A stretch of 64,000 bases of DNA from positions 216,001-280,000 of the forward strand of contig JACSYO010002063.1 of assembly GCA_016806645.1 (NCBI GenBank), read 5' to 3'. The position numbers and the translations under genes are program-made. The notes below the pieces were generated by a model. The model was not told the DNA's origin and made no database searches. It was given only the letters and a program-made list of their open reading frames with translations. Below, one piece after another: positions 1 through 9,597 of the stretch. Source of the stretch: Ophiodon elongatus (taxonomy: Eukaryota; Chordata; Actinopteri; Perciformes; Hexagrammidae). The first letter of the stretch is position 1. Each line of letters begins with the position of its first letter.

Positions 1-61
1 CCTAAACCTAATAGTTTCAACAATGAGTTAATCAAATCGGGTTTGCTGGAATGTCTTTCAG

Positions 62-1040
62 GGAACAAAATCCTGAACGCAATGGGCTTGAGCTTGTTGA
101 AGAATACCATCAACGTGGGTTCACACAAGGCCCCCGTGCCAAGCCAGGCCATCAAAGACTCCTACCACTTCCGCCACCTCCTGCACCGCTTCGCCAGTCA
201 TGTATCTCACGGTGTGGAGCTCAACAAGCACGAGGAGAAGCACCTCAAGAGGCTGGGCACGGACTGCGTCACCTACTTGCACATGCAGGCTCACGACTGC
301 CCCTCATATAAACAGGTGCTGTCCACCCTCACTGACATCGTGATGAAGTCGGGCATGCCTCAGGTGAGTTGGCCAAATAACATGAAAGCTTTATGAAATC
401 GTTCCAGTCGAGCAGCACAAAGCTGACATCCACCCAGATGTGTTACAGCAGCATCTTTTGATTATTTTCTTTCAAGGTGTGTGACAGCTGTCCTGTGAAG
501 AGTCCCAAAGAGCACCTACTCCTCAGTGTGGGGTCAGAGGTGTATAAGGTTTGCCCAAATCCTGATGCCCTCCTGCCCTACCTCATCAAGGACAACCCCT
601 TGATGCCAGTCGTCTACAACCACAAAATCAAGATCGACGTCAACACAATAGGTTAGACCTCGTTGTTGTGGACAAATATGCAAACTGTTTATGAGCTACA
701 ACTTACATGCAGCACACTTGTGATACTCTTCTTTTTTTTTTTCATTTAAATAATTTGTGTGCACGACTGAATTCAATATGTTGGAGTTGCAGGAACAGCG
801 GGATTAACAAAGCCAGCAAAATGTATTCCACACTCAAAGCCAAAACAATCCTCAAACACTGACATCATATCCCCTCTAACCACAACATGGCACTGCGTTG
901 CCATGGTTACACTACTTCTCTTAAAGGGAACATGTCACACTTACCTTGAGCAGCATCAGAGTAATATCCCCATGATTCCTGCAGCCTAACAGTGCGTGTT
1001 TACCACGCACTTCACCACAAGTCCTGTTGAATTATGTGTG

Positions 1041-1076
<36 letters not shown>

Positions 1077-4000
1077 TCAGCGGGATTGGAGTGGATCAGT
1101 ACAGGGCTCTACCTCTCACCTGGTATGAAGACCTACATTGCCATGCCAGCAGAGATTGTCAACAAAGACTGGAAGGTGCTGTACACAAATTAAGTTTATT
1201 GTGTACGTGTTAATGTTGTGCCCCCAGTGGAGGTCCAGCCCAGTCCTTGCATGCCCCTGTCCCTGTGCAGTGTGCAAAATACCCAGTGGCAATCGTGGGG
1301 GGGTCCCGTCTCTCGGACACACATGCACACGCTCGAACCCGACACGCGGACCTTGGCTCGGCTTCTTCTGGTTGCCGTCCTGGTATCCAAGAAGAGGAGA
1401 GACAATGTCCTGCTTTAATCCAGGTTCTCACGAAAGGCGCAGGATCAAATTGTCCAAAGGGGGTCAGTTTAGGTCCACTCTGCCTGGCTGTCATTTACGG
1501 CGGGAAATTGTCTCTCGCGCTCACTATTCATGTTTGTGATTAAGTTTTGCAGTCATTAATAAGCTTTTAAAAGAGATTTTAGTGACAAATAATTGTTTTA
1601 GGATTTTAGAGACCCTCTGTAATTTTGCTAATGAGGCTTGCAGGGAGTCTGAAGTGTCAATCAAGGGGTCTCGGGGGGGGGTCAGAGGCAGCAGGCCCCA
1701 CCCCCAACGTCTAACATAACCTGACCTCCATGGCATTGCATCCATTTATTTATACTACAAACTACACTTAACAATCAGTAACACACATTCTTCCTCAGAT
1801 CCAGATAAGCTGTCAAACAGACTACCTGAAGGACGACAATTTGAAGAGAGCGCCGTGTGTTCACGAGCGATTTCCTGTTACCTCAGAGATGATGCAGGTG
1901 TGGAACCTGTGGGGGGGACTCATCTACCTGGTGGCTCCACCCAATACAAAGGTGGAGGGGGTAGAGGCCACAGTGCAGATGGCTGTACCTGCGCCTTACT
2001 ATAAATCCGGTGAGTCTGTGGTGGGTTACACACTGGTATTGGTCTGCCGATGGGTTCATCCCCATGGGGGTAAATGGCAGATGTGTAGGGATAATGGTCA
2101 TTAACGCTGGGACAATTCAAGTGAATTAACTTCAGTTTACCACGTGTCCATTAAAATGTATGAAAGGATACCTCAAACTAAAATGTACAATATAATTGTG
2201 TGTAATGATTAATTTCTCGGTTTTCAAATACGTCCATCCCTTTCTTCTCTTCAGGCGTGACCACACTTGCTGAATGGTCGTTGTTGCGCACATCTCCCTC
2301 ACCCTGGGCGGAGTTGGAGTTTGACAACATCATCCTCACTGTGCCGTCAGAGGTTGTTCGGAGCCTGGATCGCCCTGACGAGTTGGCGACCCTTTGGGAT
2401 GAGATGATGAGGGCCATCGCTGACCTGGCTGCCAAACCACACAAATTTCCTCGCAAAGAACGCTTTGTAGCGGATGTGCAGATTTCCCATGGTTAGTTGT
2501 ATTTTTCTGTTTTTTTTTCTTTGAAAGATGAAGCCCATCCCAACTCACGCTGGGTGAGAAGCACGTTACACCATGGACAGACCACCAGTCTATCACAGAA
2601 CTAAGAGAAATAGACACATACCATTAAAATTCACACTTACAGGGAGCCTCAGTGTCCAAAAACGGCTCCGTGCCAACTGTTGTGAATACTGTATACAGTA
2701 TCATGAAAATCTATTACCAGGACTCTTAGGGACACGAGATGACATTGGATGGATACTGCATCATGACAATGTCTCTGGTTCAAAAGGAGTTTTATAACAA
2801 CACATGCTAATATGAGGCTTTGCTCTGATTGCATGCAGTTGCACTACAATATACTGTATATTTCTATTCTATTAATTTGTAAAGCCCAATATCATAAAAT
2901 CACAAATTTGCCTCAGAGGGCTCTACAATCTGTACTGCATACAGCATTCTCTGTCCTTGGACCTTCGATTCGGAAAAAGGAAAAAGTCCTTCAAAAGAAA
3001 GGCTTCAACGGGAGAAAGGAAAGAGGAGGGACCCCCTCCCGGGATGGACAAAAGGACCCTAGATGTCATGTGTTCTGAATGAACAAGATAGTAACATTAC
3101 AACATAGTCAATAAAAGGACAGATATGAAATATATAATGAGAGTAGTAATACACAGTACTACAATATTTCTCTACCATAGATATGGAGCCCTAAAGATCC
3201 GTTGCTATGACGCTGTTTGTTTTTCTGATTTTTTTCTCCGTCCAGGTTGGATGCATGCTGGTTATCCCATCATGGCAAACAAGGCCTCAGCAGCAGATCT
3301 GGTCAGCGTTAAACATATTAGGGGTAAAAACCTGTGGGGGCCCATCCATGAACTGGGACACAACCAACAGAGAGGCTGCTGGGAGTTCCCACCAAACACC
3401 ACAGAGGGCACATGCAACCTGTGGTCAGTGTATGTGCATGAGGAGGTGCTGGGGATCAACAGGGCAAAGGTGGAGTTAATTAGTTTTATTTGTTTGATCA
3501 AACAACATGTATTGTGACATGTTTTTATACCAATAGATGTCACAAAAGATTGTTGAGAAAAGTGTTTGGCTTTTCATTTGGATTGCATTGTTTAACAATC
3601 ATATAATTTCATCTTGCTCAACGCAGGCTCATCCAAATATGAGTTTAGCACATCGAAAAAAACGAACAGAGGACTATGTGAAGGAGGGCAGGAAACGCAG
3701 CAGCTGGGAAATGTGGGTGGCCCTGGAGACATACTTGCAGGTGAGAGACAAAAATATGTCACACAGGAGTCAGTCAACACAAATGCACCCCTTCAAATAA
3801 AAAAAAAAATTCAAAATTCAAAATACAGCCACAAGCTGCAATTCTGGGTTCAAACCTTTTATTTGTCAAATCTTAATGTAATTTGTAAAACGGTACTTTA
3901 GTGCTTTTTTTTGTCCAATTATAGGATGTATATCAAATTTGGTGTTGATACAGTCAAAAAGCAGAAAATAGAGCAAGAATCTATCATGATGGATTTTTAT

Positions 4001-4829
4001 GGTCAAAGACCATGATCGGTAGACGCTCGTGGCACTGGACACACGCTGGGCAAAACCCAGCGACAGATTATCAAGCATGCAAATACAGCCCCATATAAAG
4101 ATTTCCACAGTCCTAAACAAGTTCTCAGTCAAATTAGGTTGAGTAAGTCTAACATCTGTGTCAATCCGAATGGATCTGAACAAACTCAGTATCCACCGTG
4201 ATCCCATGGGAGAAAATATTTGTAAGAAACAGTTACTTGAATTGATGCATTTGATTTCACGGAAATATAAAATTGTTTAGAAAATGATTATCTTGTGTCT
4301 ATCAAATTTGGTGTTGACAGTCAAAAAACTGAAAATAGAGCAAGAATCCATCATGATGGACGTTTATGGTCAAAGAAGCTTTTTGTAGAGCAACTTGAGT
4401 GTAGATCTGCACATCATATCCAGTTATGGGGCAGAATTTCACGCTTCTAGCTTGTTTCAGCCTTCAGGTTTGAACCCCAATAAGACTCAAAGTCTCGAGG
4501 CCAAATCGACCCACTGAGACTTTAATGCGCATTTGCAATGCTGTTTTTCCACGTTTTCCTTTAACTCTCTCTCTCTTTCCTTGTAGCTCCAGGAACATTT
4601 TGGCTGGGATGCCTTGAAGAAGGTGTTTGCTGCCTACCACAAGATGAGCAACTTTCCAAAGGACAACGACGGAAAGATGAACCTGTATGCCGTGACTTTC
4701 TCCCAGACTCTGGGGATGAACCTGTCTGGATTCTTTAAGGCCTGGGGCTGGCCCATTGAAAAAGCCACTGAGGAGAAACTCTCCAACCTGCCTCCCTGGA
4801 ATGACCACCCCATGGTCCAGTACAAATGA
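62..4829 (+). CDS. tcaf: TCAF-like protein, copy A (3' part, cut by window edge)
   Basis: TRPM8 channel-associated factor family (FAM115) with a peptidase M60-like domain; mammalian TCAFs bind the cold channel TRPM8 and affect its trafficking and gating. Eight coding exons are seen: 62-363, 477-651, 1081-1175, 1799-2009, 2255-2491, 3246-3469, 3627-3740, 4587-4829 (stop TGA). They match exons 4-11 of copies B and C in length and phase (302, 175, 95, 211, 237, 224, 114, 243 nt). The first begins in phase 1 after an AG acceptor, so three upstream coding exons lie left of the window. Exon 3246-3469 encodes HELGHNQQ followed 15 residues later by a Glu, the gluzincin HExxH...E pattern. No stop or frameshift is seen, so it reads as a functional gene. 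Its exon at 1799-2009 is nearly identical to the copy B counterpart over its 3' two thirds. ATTAAA lies 11 nt after the stop (4840). Confidence 0.88.
1035..1080 (+). repeat. (TG)n array forming the 3' splice-site tract of copy A exon 1081-1175
   Basis: About 40 bp of (TG)n with one TTTG interruption runs up to TTTCAG at 1080. It replaces a normal polypyrimidine tract. The matching sites in B and C have much shorter or no TG runs. Confidence 0.85.
2861..3175. repeat. Interspersed repeat in copy A intron 8
   Basis: Contains phrases typical of a dispersed teleost repeat: 'aaagcccaatatca', 'caaatttgcctcagagggct', 'ctctgtccttggacc', 'agatgtcatgtgttctgaat'. Adjacent 2520-2600 carries a degenerate piece resembling the element at 21981-22330 ('ttacaccatggacagaccac'). 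No coding content. Confidence 0.5.
4019..4205 (+). pseudogene. TCAF exon-3 relic inside copy A intron 10
   Basis: The stretch starting at 4019 still reads in frame as G-R-R-S-W-H-W-T-H-A-G-Q-N-P-A-T-D, the counterpart of the end of TCAF exon 3 (copy C: GGHSWHWAQNHAGQKAMAD). It runs into sequence resembling intron 3 of copy C near 26150 ('aaatacagcccca'). No acceptor or donor bounds it, and it lies between the last two coding exons of copy A. It is a stranded duplicate fragment, not a used exon. Confidence 0.7.
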
Positions 4830-7800
4830 ACTTCGGCTGATTAAAAATACAGATCGTTGGGTTCAATGAGGACCAAATTCTTGACATTGAGAATTTAATG
4901 GGTAATTTAATTAACTGACTCTCTTTTCTTCTATTCTTGGTGTATTCTTTCCGCATTTCTTTCCATATTTTCAAAAAGAAACCATAGTTGACCAGATATA
5001 TATAGTTTTTATATTCAACAGCTCCAAAAGTTTTATTTGTTTAATACTTCATACCAGGTGGGCTATACTATTTTAAAGTGAGTAGAAAACTTGTGAGACA
5101 GACCGGTCTTAACTCCTTAGCACTACCTCTGTCACCGGTGCTGTAGACGAGTTATTATAAACGAGTTATAGGGCGCAATATACAACATTCAGAGCATCAA
5201 ATATAGCATTAAATAACTATGATCTGTGTAAAGATATAGTGGAGCAATGGCGTCCTGACCAGAGAATGAAGTCGCTCTCCCTCTGTGTGTCGAAATCCGT
5301 AGCCGGTCCGGCTGTGCGTGCATGTGAGTGCACGTGAGTGCACGTGAGTGCACGTGAGTGCACGTGAGTCCATGTTTGTGTAGCTAGCTAACACCCGGTG
5401 CTCTGCACTGCGCTGATAGGCGGTTTCAGCTGATAACGCTGCCCCAACCAGCAGCGTTGTCATGGAAGCGTAACGTCCACCTTACACCTCTATCAGCTGT
5501 TGTTTGCACTGTCAATCATAGACTCTGAATAGAGAACCCTTAAAGTAATTTATAGGGTGAGAAGAAAAAAAACTTAGTGCTGTTTTAGGGTCATAATAAC
5601 ACTAGTTCACATTGAGATATGTGGATGTTTCTTGGGTGACTTCATCTTTCATTTGCTCTAATGATCACCTGTCACTTGTCTTTAATTCAACATTTGACTT
5701 GACTATTGTCAATACAAAAGACACTAATAAACATTTAATGCACCTCTCTGCTACTTATTTTTATTCATCTGTTTGTTCTTGAATGAGAAGAGATCTGTGG
5801 GATGAATCACTGTAGAATATATGATCAAATACACCATGTTCACACATGGAACTAAATATGTGGCTGGTACAGCATGTACGTAATATAGATAATAGTTTTT
5901 GTGGTTATTGTTAGGTTGTAATAAAATAAAATGACTTACACTTGTAAATAAGGAATGTCTATGTATAAATTACGATACTTAAAAAGGATAATTAATAAGG
6001 AATAGTGAGCCTTATGGGAAGGAGTATGCGTGACATAGAAGACAGCCACATTGAGTTTCTTACTTAGACTTAGTTCAGGTATGCATGGAATGAGATAGAG
6101 AGAGGGGGATGGATACTGAAGTCTCCTAGAGGAACACAAAGGGCAATAAAACAACTCCACTCGAGGGGGGTTGTTCTGCTGAACTCTACGAGAGGGGGGA
6201 GAGATGACTTCAAGTGCCATAAAGCCTGGGAGGGGCATATGCACCGACATGACCAATCCGAATGCTGATTCTAGCCATGTGAAACTTTAGCCGAATATAT
6301 GTTGTAAAACTGAACCAATGAGAGGCGACGATGCACATTTTCATTGGACTATATTACCAAATGTACTGGTCAGTTCGAGGCTCTCTTAGGTCAATGCGCA
6401 CAGACAGTTAACTCTCGCAGGCTGCTTTTACAGGCAGCTGTTGAGGCCCTGTGGCCTGCCATTGGCCTGCGATCCCTCAGCTGAGAATCATGCACTATAT
6501 TGCCAACTTTTATTAAATTGATTTTTATTATAACCAACTGAATCCAGAAATTCTCTTCCAAGTCTGCCCAAAGATGTTGAATACTATATCATTATACAGC
6601 TTGTTTGAATGTAAACTTTAAATTGCAATATCTATATGATTGATGATAGTTCCTGCTCACAGACGTGCTTATCCTTAAATCTAACAACATATATTCTTAA
6701 TAACATTTGCAAATGTAACATAGTGGAAAAGGTTCAGGCGTATCGCGCTAAATGGGAAAACTATGCCACTTGCTGTTGTAAATCTCTACCTCCATTGAGT
6801 AGCAGAAGCAAAGAACCTGGGCAATCCTCAAAGCAACTAGGTAATCTGTCTGTGGACAAAATTATGTTAACTAACTTGAAATATACATACAAGTTGATTC
6901 ACTAATGACCAGGAGCCCATTCCCGTTGACCTGTAGTTCAGTAGACTATATTCTGTGCTCCAAGACAGGAAGAGCAGACTTTAAGGGAATCTATTCGTGT
7001 GCAAGTTGTTTGCAGCCGTGACAGCAACATGCTGGTATTGTTTTGACCTTGGGAGTCTGCATGAGGTCATCACCACCACAGAGGCGGTTTTTAGTACTTT
7101 GCCAGATGTTTATATGTCTGTGGACAGATTTGTGACCTTGATGGCATCGCTACAGTGCAATATGCAGTCATGAAACTTTACAGGTGTGGAGTTGAGATTA
7201 AAATGAAGGTCAAATTTGAGACTGCAGTCATGCCAGCCTGTACGTTTTTTTTTCAGTGCGCGTATGCACGAGGCATTACGGTAAGCGCATGTAAGAATTA
7301 ACTTCAAAATAAGAGTAAAGTTCCGGTGAACGTGATAGGACATGTCACATTAATTTAATAAGTCAGTCAATACGTCTGTAAATCATAGATAAATTTATTC
7401 AAACATGAAAAATATAAATAAAAAGATACATTAATAAATTAAACTAAATGAATGAAACATTTTACATTTTATAAATGCATACTTAAAAAAACAATAATAA
7501 TTACCACAAAAAATTGTATTTCCATTGTGTGAATACTAACCGAATATCGATAGCACCTTGGAAGGTACCTCTTCCAATGTCAGGACATTCTGATGTTGAA
7601 TTTCAAAATGAAAGCCAGAGAAAATCACATTCATTAGCCAATTTACCTCTAAATTCAAATTAGATTTGAAAGGAAATGGTCCATAGTTAGAAACTAATTT
7701 AATTTCAGATTAATAGTAGACAACCTGAATGTGTCACTCAGAGACAATCAAGACATTCTGATGTAGAATTTAAAAATTAGTTTGAGGATGGGCGTGGTCC

Positions 7801-8030
7801 AAGCAAGGGTGACAAACTCACACACTTTACGCACCCTGGACCGATTTGACGTTGTGGCAGGTGTTGTATCTCAAGATTGTCTCTCTTCTTTAGGCCCCAT
7901 CCACAGCAGGACATTGCTTTGCTCCCATGCCTGTATTCCTGTCTGTGTCTCCAAGGGCGACCGTCATCTACTGGTAATATACTGATTATATATAAGTACC
8001 TCATAAAACGAAAGTTACGAAGGTAACTAC
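4830..8030. other. Intergenic region between copy A and the exon-3 relic
   Basis: AT-rich non-coding DNA. It holds the copy A 3' flank, the E-box minisatellite (5321-5370) and otherwise only short open frames without recognisable protein character. Confidence 0.5.
5321..5370 (+). repeat. 10-bp minisatellite of CACGTGAGTG units
   Basis: Five tandem 10-bp units; the first is CATGTGAGTG, and the last four each contain a palindromic CACGTG E-box (5331, 5341, 5351, 5361). Lies about 500 bp after copy A's stop codon. Confidence 0.85.
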
Positions 8031-8241
8031 GGTTCTATGAATCCTGGATGACCGCCAGAGGCAGTGCTTAACCTACCGGGTATAAGTTCCAGCGTCATCC
8101 TGTACCCTTATACCTGGCTGGGGGTCATCCGAGGTCACAGGTGACTTTGTTGATATGAAGACTCGACCTGCGCGTGCGCGAGACGGAAGATATCCAGTGT
8201 TAAGCACCGCCTCTGGCGGTCAGTAAGGATGAAATAGAACC
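8031..8241. repeat. Foldback (inverted-repeat) element upstream of copy B
   Basis: Arms 8031-8072 and 8199-8241 are imperfect inverted repeats of about 42 bp, including GACCGCCAGAGGC on the left and its complement GCCTCTGGCGGTC on the right. The spacer is about 126 bp. The arm sequence is of a type I recognise as dispersed in percomorph genomes. No ORF. Confidence 0.65.
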
Positions 8242-8386
8242 CCACCTCAAATATTCCAAACTATCCTTTGAAGGCCACTAGTAGTTCCTGTGCTTTCAGG
8301 TATCTGCAGTGTGCTAAATAATGTTCCATATTGTTCTGCCAAATCATTTCACATGATTACTGTCTCTTGTGAAATAACTCTTTTTA

Positions 8387-8800
8387 TTACAGAGACCATG
8401 CCGTCGGTTGGCTGGACCGAGGACAGAAGGGGGTGCTTGGTGTTGTGCCAAAGCTCAAACTTCTCAGTGAGTCAGGGTTAAAGCATGAGGAAACGGAGAA
8501 CTGAGTGTATTTGTGTGCACAGCGTACAGCGATGATCATGTGGAGGAAATCCAAGACTTTGTGATCGCAAACACACGCTGGGCAAAACCTAGATTTCTCA
8601 GGTATGATAACACCCCACATGAGTTTTATTTCAATATCAACCTACTGGCAAATGTACCGGCACAATGATACAGGATGACAGATGTTGGCTTTGCCACTTA
8701 TCAGCATGCTTATCAAGCATGCGAATACAGCTCCACATAAAGACTTCCACAGTCCTGAACAAGTTCTCAGGCAAATTAGGTTGAGTAAGTCTAAGACTTC
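8387..8800 (+). pseudogene. TCAF exon-3/intron-3 pseudogene fragment upstream of copy B
   Basis: 8395-8600 matches TCAF exon 3: AVGWLDRG, GVLGVVPKLKLLS and SGLKHEETE are readable. A small deletion then brings a TGA in frame (about 8502) and shifts the frame. A second deletion removes the GGGLLIGG-coding block. The ancestral exon end TTTCTCAG/GT survives at about 8600. 8700-8790 continues with sequence shared with the intronic part of the 4019-4205 relic. Both relics share the segment ACACACGCTGGGCAAAACC, absent from B and C, so they derive from the same missing parental copy. Confidence 0.75.
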
Positions 8801-8841
8801 CGTCTAGGTTTTTGAATCTCCTACTCTGTTTCATTTAGCAA

Positions 8842-9597
8842 AGGATCATAAAACACAGTGAGTCCTGTTGTAACCAAGTCTGTGCATTGATATTATCTGG
8901 GAAGTAGATCAGGCCTGAAAGTGTACGCAAAAAGCAAGCAAACATATGCAGTATTTTATCTAAAGCTGTCTGTTTGGATAGTTAATATATGATAATTTGA
9001 ATTTTGCCTCATGAACTTGATGCTTTGAACGCCGGGTTCATATTTAACCTGATGTAAATGCAGCGCCTGTGTTACTGTGTGTTTTTTAACACAGAGTCTT
9101 GGCAGAAAGGTGTTCGTGACGTGTGATCTTTCCTAATCTTGCTGTAGCCAATAGGCTGTTCGGACTGAAGTCTTTCCCTTTTTACTGCTATTGTTCTCAT
9201 ATATATTGACTCCTCTCTCCTGCGAGGAAGTATTCCTGGACGAGTGCCTACTTGGGAAGCTATTGTGTTTTAATACAAGCACAAAGCAAGTTTATCTTTC
9301 AGGTAAAAATCTAATTTTCTGCTTTGTGTTGTTTTTGTTTGTGATGAGCTTTTTGGTAATACCATATCTTTGTTAAATTCTTTTTTTTTTTTATCTCTGA
9401 AGCTGAATTTGCAGATTAATTGTTAATTGTTTGTTGTTCTAAAGCCATCTTTCATGCTTTTATTTGTGTTTTTAATCTCTGTCAGCTATCGCTCTTCTCC
9501 CACAGGAAAGTCTGACATACTCTGACATTACAGCACAGCATCTGACTCAGCACAGCTTTATTTTGCTCTTAATTTTCGGAGTACAGTCCTTTTCACC
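8842..9597 (+). promoter_or_regulatory. 5' flank and likely leader of copy B
   Basis: Contains a donor-like TTTCAG/GTAAAA at 9302/9303 and an acceptor TTCTCCCACAG ending at 9505. The sequence around the acceptor (CCCACAGGA) is shared with copy C (24282-24294). A non-coding first exon spliced to 9506 is therefore plausible. No convincing TATA box is seen. Confidence 0.4.
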
